Assembly (NCBI GenBank): GCA_019635875.1
Contig: JAHBYP010000002.1
Location: forward strand, 992,001-1,056,000
Source: Alphaproteobacteria bacterium
GTDB taxonomy: Bacteria; Pseudomonadota; Alphaproteobacteria; Reyranellales; Reyranellaceae
DNA: 64,000 bases
Reading direction: 5' to 3'
The stretch's first letter is position 1; each line of letters opens with the position of its first letter. The notes below the pieces were generated by a model. It searched no databases. It had not been told where the DNA came from and was given only the letters and a program-made list of their open reading frames with translations. A program made the position numbers and the translations under genes. Shown here in pieces: positions 33,791 through 41,593 of this stretch.

Positions 33791-36409
33791 ATGGCCAGCG
33801 CCGCCCGTTCGTACGCCGAGGTCGATTTCGACAACCGGCCCACGCTCAGCTTCTACCTCTCGGTCGGCCTCGTCGCCGGCGCCATCATCGCCCTGCAGAT
33901 CGGCATCATGCGGCTGTTCTCGGTCGGCAGCTGGGCGCATTTCGGCTCGCTGGTGGTCAGCCTGGCGATGTTCGGCTTCGGGCTCACCAGCGCCATCATG
34001 TGCGTCGGCAAGACCTGGTTCGAGCGCCACTGGCGCGGCACGGTGAAGATCGCGCTTCTGCTGTTCGGCCCGATGATGGTGGCCTCCAGCCTGGTCGCCC
34101 AGCTGGTGCCGTTCAACGCCATCTTCCTGGTCTCCGACCCGATGCAGAAGTGGCGGCTGTTCGCCAATTTCATCCTCTATTTCCTGCCCTTCCTGTGCGG
34201 CGCCTTCTATCTCGGCGTCGTGTTCCTCAGGGCGCAGAAGACCTTCAATCGCGTCTACTTCGCCGACCTCGCGGGCTCCGGCGGCTGCGGGCTGATGTTC
34301 CTGCTGGCGATGTACGTCTTCACGCCCGAGGACCTGGTGGTCGCGCCGCTGGCGTTGTGGCTTGTGGGTACCGTCCTGTGGTTCGTCGCCGTCGGCGACA
34401 GGCGCGGAATCGCCCAGACGGTTGTTGCGGCAATCCTTGCCGTCGGCGCGCATTTCCTGCTGCCCGGCATGCTGGGCACGCCCAAGCTGTTCGTCTCCGA
34501 GTACAAGGGCGTGTCCTACGCGCGCAACTTCCCCGACGCGCAGCGCGTCTACAAGACGACGTCGCCGTTCGGGTTCATGGAGGTCTATTCGTCCTCCTAC
34601 CTGCACTTCGCGCCGGGGCTCAGCGACAACGCCGGCTTCAACCTGCCGAAGATGCCGAGCAATGCCTATCTCGGCCTCTACCTCGACAGCGAGGGACCGA
34701 CCGGCGTGATGAAGGATCTGCCGTCCGACGAGATCGGTTATTTCCGCTTCCTGTCGATGTACTACCCGTATGTGCTGAAGAAGGATCCCGATGTCTTCGT
34801 CGTGCAGTTCGGCGGCGGCATCTCGACCAAGGTGGCGCTGCGCTCCGGCGCCAGGCGCGTGACGGTGGCCGAGGGCAACCCGATGCTGCTGCGCGCTTTC
34901 CTCGGCGACACGCCGCTGCGCTCCTTCACTAGCGACATCCTGCGCGAGAAAGGCGTCGAGGTGATCGACTACGACGGCCGCCTGTACGCCGCCGGCACCA
35001 CCGCGCGCTTCGACATCGTCGATCTCAGCCTCGCGGACTCCGCCGGCCTGTCCTCGCCCGGCGGCTTTCCGATCGTCGAGAAATTCGGCTACACGCGCGA
35101 GGCCATGCGCAACTACATGCGCGTGCTCAAGCCTGGCGGACTCCTGTCGGTGACGCTCTGGAACAAGGAAGAGCCGCCCAAGTCGGTGCTGAAGCTCTAT
35201 GCCACCATGGTGGCGGCAGCGCGCGACATAGATGGCGGCGAGGTGAAGGGTCGCTTCTTCGCGACCTCGACCTATCTGTCGACCGCGACGGTGCTCTACA
35301 AGCGCGGCGACTTCACGCCCGAGGAGATCGAGGCGCTGCGCAAGCATTCGCGCCTGATGTCGTTCGACGAGATCTACTATCCCGGCATCGCCTACGACGA
35401 CGGCCCGCGCGCCGAGACCTTGAGGGGCTATCGCGCGCAGTTCTTCGGTGACGGCTCGCAGGATCCGGCCGACGGCAAGGAGCCGGCGCCGGCTGCCGCG
35501 CCGACCACCAATCCGGCGGTGCCCGTCATGCCGGCGACCATCATGGGCCGTATCGCCTGGCACCACCTGATTCATGGCGGCTGGGACAAGATCGCCGACG
35601 CCTACGTCTTCGACACGCGCGTGCTGACCAACCACCAGCCGTACTTCGCCGCCTACATCAAGGTGAAGGATCTCTGGGCGTTCACCGACCGGCTCGAGAC
35701 GGTGCAGGACGAGTGGGGCTACTTGCTGCTGTGGGCGACGCTCGGCATCGCCGCGATCGCGGCGCTGTCGCTGGTACTGTTCCCCGTGGTGTTCGGCTGG
35801 CGCACGATCTTCAGCCACTACCCCGGCAAGTTCAGCACCATGATCTATTTCCTGTGCCTGGGGCTGGGCTACATCATCGTCGAGGTCGGCATGATCAGCC
35901 ATTTCATCCTGGCGTTGAGCAACCCGACGGTCTCGGCCTCGGTGCTGATCACCGGCATGCTGGTATTCTCCGGCCTCGGCAGCTTCGTGTCGGAACGCTA
36001 TCTTGCGCGCGCGCGTACGGTGATGCCCAGGGTGTTCCTCGCCATCGGCGCGATCCTCGTTGCCTACGCCTTCCTGCTCGATTCCGTGCTCGACACCATC
36101 GGCACCTGGCCCTACGTGCTGCGCATCGTCGCCTGCCTGGCGCTGATCTTCCCGCCCGCCTTCCTGATGGGCTTCCCGATGCCGGTCGCGATGACCACGC
36201 TGGGCCGGCTGGGCAAGGACCACATGTTCCTGTGGGCCTGGGGCATCAACGGCAGCTTCTCGGTGCTGGGCGCCGCACTGGTGCCGATCATCTCGACCTC
36301 GTTCGGCCTGCCGGCCGTCGTGCTGGTCGGCGCCGTCGCCTATGTCGTGGCGCTGCCGGCCTTCTTCCGTGTCCTGCTGCCGCTGCCCGGGCGGCCGGCA
36401 GTCGCGTGA
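33791..36409 (+). CDS. Polytopic membrane protein with a spermidine-synthase-like domain
   Basis: An 872-residue inner-membrane protein. About six hydrophobic segments lie within residues 20-240. A soluble middle part (about 260-600) resembles a spermidine-synthase Rossmann fold: Val-Gln-Phe-Gly-Gly-Gly-Ile-Ser then Val-Thr-Val-Ala-Glu-Gly-Asn-Pro, and Val-Leu-Lys-Pro-Gly-Gly. Six or more further helices end the protein. Acidic active-site residues of true SpeE are not all obvious, so catalysis on polyamines is doubtful; the fold identification is from family resemblance. No speD is nearby. It follows the exported PCMT-like gene across a terminator. Confidence 0.8.
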   Translation: MASAARSYAEVDFDNRPTLSFYLSVGLVAGAIIALQIGIMRLFSVGSWAHFGSLVVSLAMFGFGLTSAIMCVGKTWFERHWRGTVKIALLLFGPMMVASSLVAQLVPFNAIFLVSDPMQKWRLFANFILYFLPFLCGAFYLGVVFLRAQKTFNRVYFADLAGSGGCGLMFLLAMYVFTPEDLVVAPLALWLVGTVLWFVAVGDRRGIAQTVVAAILAVGAHFLLPGMLGTPKLFVSEYKGVSYARNFPDAQRVYKTTSPFGFMEVYSSSYLHFAPGLSDNAGFNLPKMPSNAYLGLYLDSEGPTGVMKDLPSDEIGYFRFLSMYYPYVLKKDPDVFVVQFGGGISTKVALRSGARRVTVAEGNPMLLRAFLGDTPLRSFTSDILREKGVEVIDYDGRLYAAGTTARFDIVDLSLADSAGLSSPGGFPIVEKFGYTREAMRNYMRVLKPGGLLSVTLWNKEEPPKSVLKLYATMVAAARDIDGGEVKGRFFATSTYLSTATVLYKRGDFTPEEIEALRKHSRLMSFDEIYYPGIAYDDGPRAETLRGYRAQFFGDGSQDPADGKEPAPAAAPTTNPAVPVMPATIMGRIAWHHLIHGGWDKIADAYVFDTRVLTNHQPYFAAYIKVKDLWAFTDRLETVQDEWGYLLLWATLGIAAIAALSLVLFPVVFGWRTIFSHYPGKFSTMIYFLCLGLGYIIVEVGMISHFILALSNPTVSASVLITGMLVFSGLGSFVSERYLARARTVMPRVFLAIGAILVAYAFLLDSVLDTIGTWPYVLRIVACLALIFPPAFLMGFPMPVAMTTLGRLGKDHMFLWAWGINGSFSVLGAALVPIISTSFGLPAVVLVGAVAYVVALPAFFRVLLPLPGRPAVA

Positions 36410-36413
36410 TGCC

Positions 36414-37538
36414 GTGGCGGCGCGCACGCGACGCGCGCTGATGGCGGCCGTGGCCGGCCTGCTCGCCGGCGGCCTCGCCGCCGGCGCGTTCGCGCGGCCA
36501 TCCAAGCAGCGGCCGCCCAATCAGCGGCCGATCCGGCTGCGGCCCGCCGACCCCCTGGCGGTCGTCAGGACGCCGGTGACGCGCCTTCAGGCCTTCAAGT
36601 ACGGGCCTTTTCCCTACAGCGGGCCGGCGGAGGACGGGCGGCGGCCGTTCTACGATGTGGCTGACGGCCGCAAGCGCCGCGGGCGTCGTACACCATCCGG
36701 CGAGGTGCTTTGGGAGGACACGACCTTCGGCGACAATCGCGTGCTGCTGCACGTGCCGGCGGGCTTCGATCCGCGGCGGCCGGCGCTGATGGTGTTCTTC
36801 TTCCACGGTCACGGCTCGATCATTGAGCGCACGGTGACGGCCGACACCGGTCTGCTGCGCCAGCTCGCCGAGTCGGGGGCCAACGCGGTGCTGGTCGCGC
36901 CGCAATTCGCCTATGACGCCGCCGATTCGAGTCCGGGCAAATTCTTGCGTCCCGGTGCCTTCGCCAGGTTCATCGACGAGACGGCGGCGAGGCTCGCCCA
37001 GCTGATGACGCCGTCGGGCACGAGCCTTCGGCCGCTGTCGGGCGTGTTCAACAAGGCGCCGGTGATGCTGGTGGCGTTCAGCGGCGGCTACAAGCCGGCC
37101 GCCTACGTGCTGACGCGCGGCGGCGCGGCGCATCGCATCCACAGTCTCGTGCTGCTCGACGCGCTGTACGACGAGGAGGACAAGTTCGCAGCCTGGTTCG
37201 CCCGCGCGCGGCCGCGCTCCTTCCTCGCCAGCCTGTACACGGAATCGACGGCAGCGAATCAGACGAAGCTGCGCAACCTGCTGGCGAGGCGCCGGATCGC
37301 CAGCACCTCGTCCTTGCCCGCGAGCCTCTCGCGCGGCACCGCGGCGTTCGTCGCATCGGGCAGCATCGACCGGCATGCGCGCTTCGTGCTCGAGGGCCCG
37401 CCGCGCGACCCGGTCAAGACGATCCTGGCGGCGACCCCGGGCTATCGCATGAAGCCCGAGCCGCCGCCGGCCAGGCCGGCGAAGCCGCCGACCAAGCCGG
37501 TTTCAAAGCGTCAGCGCGGACGACCGGCGAAGCGCTGA
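36414..37538 (+). CDS. Exported protein of unknown family with hydrolase-like features
   Basis: A 374-residue protein starting at GTG 36414: Ala-Ala-Arg-Thr-Arg-Arg-Ala-Leu gives the charged n-region of a signal peptide that continues to Gly-Ala-Phe-Ala. Starting at ATG 36441 would lose that n-region. The body has Val-Phe-Phe-Phe-His-Gly-His-Gly-Ser and Val-Ala-Phe-Ser-Gly-Gly-Tyr, which look like an oxyanion loop and a nucleophile elbow of an alpha/beta hydrolase, but I cannot name the family. The last 35 residues are Pro/Lys/Arg-rich. The start lies three bases after the upstream stop, so translation may be coupled; the 3' end overlaps the helicase gene by 28 bases. Confidence 0.65.
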   Translation: MAARTRRALMAAVAGLLAGGLAAGAFARPSKQRPPNQRPIRLRPADPLAVVRTPVTRLQAFKYGPFPYSGPAEDGRRPFYDVADGRKRRGRRTPSGEVLWEDTTFGDNRVLLHVPAGFDPRRPALMVFFFHGHGSIIERTVTADTGLLRQLAESGANAVLVAPQFAYDAADSSPGKFLRPGAFARFIDETAARLAQLMTPSGTSLRPLSGVFNKAPVMLVAFSGGYKPAAYVLTRGGAAHRIHSLVLLDALYDEEDKFAAWFARARPRSFLASLYTESTAANQTKLRNLLARRRIASTSSLPASLSRGTAAFVASGSIDRHARFVLEGPPRDPVKTILAATPGYRMKPEPPPARPAKPPTKPVSKRQRGRPAKR

Positions 37539-38953
37539 CGATCGTCGCGGCGCATGAAGTTCATGCCGCTCAGCGCGTGACCGCCCTCGCGACGCGGCGG
37601 CTGGCTGCCGTTGCGCTGATGCGACCGCTCGGCCTGGGCGTGCTCGCCGCGCGGCGCGTCGGCGCGCTCCTGCCGCTGCGGCCTTCCGTGCTTGTGGCCA
37701 TGCTGCGGCGGGTGGCCATGCTTGCCCTGGCCGCCGCCATGACGCCGCTGCTGGTGCTGCGGACGCTTGCTCTGCGCCGGGCGGGGGGATTGCTCCCGCG
37801 TGCCGGGCTCGGGCGCGGCGACCGGCGCGCCGCTGCGGTCGGTGCGCGCGATGGTCATGCGGATCGTGCGCTCGATGTCGCGCAGATAGGCACGCTCCTC
37901 GTGGTCGCAGAACGAGATCGCGATGCCGGTGGCGCCGGCGCGCGCCGTACGGCCGATGCGGTGCACGTAGCTCTCGGGAATGTTCGGCAGGTCGAAATTC
38001 ACGACATGCGTGACACCCTCGACGTCGATGCCGCGGGCGGCGATGTCGGTGGCGATCAGCGCCCGGCAGGTGCCATCGCGGAACGCGCCGAGGGCGCGCT
38101 CGCGCTGGCCCTGGCTCTTGTTGCCGTGGATCGCCGCCGACTCGATGCCGGCACCGGCGAGGTAGCGCACGACCTTGTCGGCGCCGTGCTTGGTGCGGGT
38201 GAAGACCAGCACGCGCTGCATGGTCGGATCGCCGAGCAGCTCCACCAGCATCTCGCGCTTCTGCGCGGTCTCGAGCAGGATCACGCGCTGCTCGACCTTC
38301 TCGACGGTCGTGGCGACGGGCGTGACGGCGACGCGCGCCGGATCCGTCAGCAGGTCGTCGGCGAGCAGCCCGATCTCCTTCGGCATGGTGGCCGAGAAGA
38401 ACAGGTTCTGCCGCTTCGATGGCAGGCAGCGCACCAGATGGCGGATCGGCTTGATGAAGCCGAGGTCGAGCATCTGATCGGCCTCGTCGAGCACGAAGAT
38501 CTCGACCAGGTCGAGCCGCGCCGTGCGCTGCTCGAGGTGATCGATCAGCCGGCCCGGCGTGGCGACCAGGATGTCGACGCCGCCCTGCAGGGCGCGCACC
38601 TGACCGCCGTAGCCGACACCGCCGAAGATCACGGCGACCGACATGTTGAGGAACCGGCCATAGGCGCGAAAGCTGTCGGCGATCTGGCTGGCGAGCTCGC
38701 GCGTCGGGCTCAGGATCAGGGCGCGGCAACCGCCGCGCGGCGCGCGCTTGGGAGCGCCGGCGAGGCGATGCAGGATCGGCAGCGCAAAGGCCGCGGTCTT
38801 GCCGGTGCCGGTCTGGGCGATGCCCAGCAGGTCGCGGCCGGCGGCGACGTGCGGAATGGCCTGCGCCTGGATCGGCGTGGGCGTGGTGTAACCCTCGGCG
38901 GCCAGGGCGCGCAGCAGCGGCTCGGCAAGACCAAGGTCGGTGAAATTCGTCAC
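37511..38953 (-). CDS. DEAD-box RNA helicase, RhlE-like
   Basis: A 480-residue RNA helicase. Q motif near residues 24-31, Walker A Ala-Gln-Thr-Gly-Thr-Gly-Lys-Thr at 46-53, Asp-Glu-Ala-Asp at 156-159, Ser-Ala-Thr at 187-189 and motif VI His-Arg-Ile-Gly-Arg-Thr-Ala-Arg are all intact. After about residue 385 the tail is low-complexity, rich in His, Gln, Arg and Gly, as in RhlE-type RNA chaperones. Two GTG starts are possible: 38980, and 38953, which gives Val-Thr-Asn-Phe-Thr-Asp-Leu-Gly as in relatives; 38953 is preferred. A role in RNA remodelling or cold growth is a family inference. Confidence 0.92.
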   Translation of the reverse strand: MTNFTDLGLAEPLLRALAAEGYTTPTPIQAQAIPHVAAGRDLLGIAQTGTGKTAAFALPILHRLAGAPKRAPRGGCRALILSPTRELASQIADSFRAYGRFLNMSVAVIFGGVGYGGQVRALQGGVDILVATPGRLIDHLEQRTARLDLVEIFVLDEADQMLDLGFIKPIRHLVRCLPSKRQNLFFSATMPKEIGLLADDLLTDPARVAVTPVATTVEKVEQRVILLETAQKREMLVELLGDPTMQRVLVFTRTKHGADKVVRYLAGAGIESAAIHGNKSQGQRERALGAFRDGTCRALIATDIAARGIDVEGVTHVVNFDLPNIPESYVHRIGRTARAGATGIAISFCDHEERAYLRDIERTIRMTIARTDRSGAPVAAPEPGTREQSPRPAQSKRPQHQQRRHGGGQGKHGHPPQHGHKHGRPQRQERADAPRGEHAQAERSHQRNGSQPPRREGGHALSGMNFMRRDDRQRFAGRPR

Positions 38954-39204
38954 TAAGTGTACTTTCTCAAACGCAATCACCGGCCCGCGCGACCGAAAAG
39001 GACGACGCGGCTCGTTCCGGTGGAACTTTCGATAGACGCCTTGCGTGTCAGGCGGCTGGCTTCTTGATAGTTTGTATCCAGCTGGACGGCCGACTCTGCT
39101 CGGCGCTCACGCGGCTGAATGCTCAAGGCTGCTGAGGCAGCGGCGTGCTTCTCTCACGAGGCGCGTGTCGGGTCAAGCGACTCGCCGTCGCGGGCTGAAG
39201 TATC

Positions 39205-40524
39205 ATGTCCACGATGAACGCACTCCACATCTCCGCGCCGTGGTGGAAGCCCGACGCCGGCCGCACCTTGCTGATCCGAGGCGGCCGGCCGCTGGTCGGC
39301 ACCTATTCGATCAGTGGCGCCAAGAATGCGGCGCTGCCCCTGATGGTCTCGGCGCTGCTGACACCGCACCTCGTGACGCTGCACAACCTGCCGGCCAATC
39401 TCGATGTCGCGGTGCTCTCGGCGCTGCTGCAGCGGCTGGGCGCGAACCTCGGCTGGTCCAATGGCACGGCGGGACTGTCGCTCACCATCTGTGCCGACCG
39501 CGTGCACGCTGCCAGGATCGATCGCGAGCTGGTGGCGCGCATGCGCGCCTCGGTGCTGCTGCTGGGCGCGATGCTGGCGCGCTGCGGTGAGGCCAGCCTG
39601 CCGCTGCCCGGTGGCGATGCCATCGGCCTGCGTGGCATCGACTTCCACATCGCCGGCCTGCGCGCCATGGGCGCCACGGTCGAGCTCGAGGGTGGCCTGA
39701 TCCACGCCCGTGCGCCGCACGGTCTGAAGGGTGCCGAGATCGGCCTGCCGCTGCCCTCGGTGGGCGCGACCGAGAACCTGCTGCTGGCCGCGGTGCTGGC
39801 GAGCGGCCGCACAATCATCCGCAACGCCGCGCGCGAGCCGGAGATCACCGACCTTGCGTCCTGCCTGATCGCCATGGGCGCACGCATCGGCGGCCTCGAT
39901 ACGCATGTGCTGACAATCGATGGCGGCCGGCCGCTCGCCGGCGCGGTGCATACGGTGATGCCCGATCGCATCGAGACCGGCACGCTCGCCTGCGCGGCGG
40001 CGATCACCGGCGGTACGCTGAACCTGCGCAACGCGCGCCTCGACCTGCTGGGCGCGGCCGGGCCGGCGCTGCAGGCGGCCGGCGTCGAGCTGGAGACGGT
40101 CGATGGTGGCGTGGTGGCGCGCCGCGCGGCGGGCGGCACCGTAGGCGTCGACGTCACGACGCAGCCCTATCCCGGCTTCGCCACCGACCTGCAGGCGCCG
40201 TTCATGGCGCTGATGGCCACGGCGCAGAGCGCCAGCGCGATCACCGAGGCGATCTTCGAGCAGCGCTTCCGTCATGTCGACGAATTGCGCCGCATGGGCG
40301 CCAACATCGTCGTGCGCGGGCGCACCGCGCTGGTGCGCGGCGTGCCGATGCTCGGCGCTGCCGCGGTCACCGGCACGGATGTCCGGGCCGCGGCGGCACT
40401 GGCAATCGCCGCCCTGGGCGCGCGGGGCGAGACCGTGCTCGACGGCCTCGACCACCTCGACCGCGGCTATGACGGCATGGCCGCCCGGCTGGCCGCCTGC
40501 GGCGCCGATGTAAGCCGCGCCTGA
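39205..40524 (+). CDS. murA: UDP-N-acetylglucosamine 1-carboxyvinyltransferase with Cys-to-Asp active site
   Basis: A 439-residue EPSP-synthase-fold enzyme that adds enolpyruvate to UDP-GlcNAc, the first step of peptidoglycan precursor synthesis. Ser-Gly-Ala-Lys-Asn-Ala-Ala-Leu-Pro (Lys22 region), Asn-Ala-Ala-Arg-Glu-Pro-Glu-Ile, Pro-Asp-Arg-Ile-Glu-Thr-Gly-Thr and Thr-Asp-Leu-Gln-Ala-Pro-Phe (catalytic Asp region) are kept. The loop that carries Cys115 in E. coli reads Pro-Gly-Gly-Asp138-Ala-Ile-Gly. Asp at this place, as in mycobacterial MurA, removes the fosfomycin target. The N-terminus is about 20 residues longer than E. coli MurA. Whether it is the only copy is unknown. Confidence 0.92.
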   Translation: MSTMNALHISAPWWKPDAGRTLLIRGGRPLVGTYSISGAKNAALPLMVSALLTPHLVTLHNLPANLDVAVLSALLQRLGANLGWSNGTAGLSLTICADRVHAARIDRELVARMRASVLLLGAMLARCGEASLPLPGGDAIGLRGIDFHIAGLRAMGATVELEGGLIHARAPHGLKGAEIGLPLPSVGATENLLLAAVLASGRTIIRNAAREPEITDLASCLIAMGARIGGLDTHVLTIDGGRPLAGAVHTVMPDRIETGTLACAAAITGGTLNLRNARLDLLGAAGPALQAAGVELETVDGGVVARRAAGGTVGVDVTTQPYPGFATDLQAPFMALMATAQSASAITEAIFEQRFRHVDELRRMGANIVVRGRTALVRGVPMLGAAAVTGTDVRAAAALAIAALGARGETVLDGLDHLDRGYDGMAARLAACGADVSRA

Positions 40525-40526
40525 GT

Positions 40527-41069
40527 CTATCGTTCCGGCAGACCCAACGCGCGCAACTCGTCGCGGCGCAGCGCGAGCTCGTCGCGCAGGAAGAACTCGT
40601 CGAGCTGTGGCGGTTTGACGGGGGTGCCCGACAGCATGGCGTGCGCCTGGCCGCGATGGTGGATCTGATGGACGAAAAGATGGGCCAGCACGTCGGCGAC
40701 GCGTTCGACCGGCGCCTCGCGGCCCGGTCGCTTCATCGCCACGGGAACCGCCAGCCTCGCCTCGGTCAGGCCGTCGCAGAACGCCAGCAGGCGCCGGTCG
40801 CTGGCACGCTGCGCGGTGTCGAGGGCGGCGAAATCCTCGTGCGGCACGAAGGCATGGGCGCGCTCGACGGCCGCCTCCCGCATGTCCTCGAGCGAATCGA
40901 TGTAGTAGCCGTCGACCATCAGGATGTGGTTGAGCGTGGCGCGGATCGAGGGGAAGAAGCTGGTGCGCTCGGCCGCGTACTCCTCCGGTGCGAGTTGGCC
41001 GCAGGCGCTCAGCAGCCGGTGGTTCGACCACGCGTTGTTGCGGGCCATGGCGCGCAGGTGCTCGATCAC
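40527..41069 (-). CDS. DinB-family protein
   Basis: A 180-residue four-helix DinB-superfamily protein. Conserved features are His-Leu-Arg-Ala-Met-Ala-Arg-Asn-Asn-Ala-Trp-Ser-Asn near the N-terminus, Thr-Leu-Asn-His-Ile-Leu, and His-Gln-Ile-His-His-Arg-Gly-Gln near the C-terminus, supplying the usual three metal-binding His. DinB proteins are thiol-dependent transferases or of unknown activity; the name comes from damage induction in Bacillus. The start is GTG 41069: its GTGA overlaps the ogt stop by four bases, so the two genes are translationally coupled. It converges on murA with only two bases between stops. Confidence 0.85.
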   Translation of the reverse strand: MIEHLRAMARNNAWSNHRLLSACGQLAPEEYAAERTSFFPSIRATLNHILMVDGYYIDSLEDMREAAVERAHAFVPHEDFAALDTAQRASDRRLLAFCDGLTEARLAVPVAMKRPGREAPVERVADVLAHLFVHQIHHRGQAHAMLSGTPVKPPQLDEFFLRDELALRRDELRALGLPER

Positions 41070-41545
41070 AGCAGCAACGCGCCTTCGAAAGCCAGCAGGC
41101 GGCGCTTGGTCTCGGTGCCGCCGCGCCCGCTGTAGCCGCCCATCCGGCCGCCGGCGGCCATCACCCGGTGGCAGGGGATGATCACCGGTATGGGATTGGC
41201 GCCGCAGGCCTTTCCGATGTCCCGGGCGTCGCCCTGGCGGGGGTCGCGGCCGACCGCCACGGTCATCTCGCCATAGGTCATGGTCGCGCCATAAGGGATT
41301 TTGCACATTATCTGCCATATCTCTTTGTCCGCGACCGAGCCCTTGGGCAGCAGCGGCAGGTCGAAGACCTTTAGCTTGCGGTCGAAATACGCCTGCAGCT
41401 GGCGCCGTGCCTCCTCGACGATCGGATCGCCATCGCGGATCAGCGGGTCGCCGAAGTCGGGCGCGATCCACTTGACCTTGGTGATCGCGGTGCCGTCGCC
41501 CTCGACCGACAGCCGGCCGATCGGGGTATCGAGATAGGCTGTCAT
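41066..41545 (-). CDS. ogt: Methylated-DNA--protein-cysteine methyltransferase
   Basis: A 159-residue suicide repair protein that takes methyl groups from O6-methylguanine. The acceptor is Cys125 in Ile-Pro-Cys-His-Arg-Val, followed by Gly-Gly-Tyr-Ser-Gly-Arg-Gly-Gly-Thr-Glu-Thr-Lys-Arg; the DNA-binding wing Pro-Tyr-Gly-Ala-Thr-Met-Thr-Tyr-Gly-Glu precedes it. Length fits the Ogt type without an Ada regulatory half. Co-transcribed with the DinB-family gene through a four-base overlap, so the pair may be a small DNA-damage or alkylation response unit. Confidence 0.95.
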   Translation of the reverse strand: MTAYLDTPIGRLSVEGDGTAITKVKWIAPDFGDPLIRDGDPIVEEARRQLQAYFDRKLKVFDLPLLPKGSVADKEIWQIMCKIPYGATMTYGEMTVAVGRDPRQGDARDIGKACGANPIPVIIPCHRVMAAGGRMGGYSGRGGTETKRRLLAFEGALLL

Positions 41546-41593
41546 GGGGCCACGCTAGCCCCGGCGGCCGCAATTTGCCAACATGGCGACATC

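Noticed and set aside
33587-36520. Long minus-strand open frame opposite the spermidine-synthase-like membrane protein
   Set aside because: The plus-strand protein has clear membrane segments and motifs; the antisense frame is low-complexity with no motif.
39022-39047. GGAAC-N17-CGTG upstream of murA, resembling an EcfG promoter
   Set aside because: The -10 part is CGTG rather than CGTT and murA is not an expected stress gene; kept only as a near miss.
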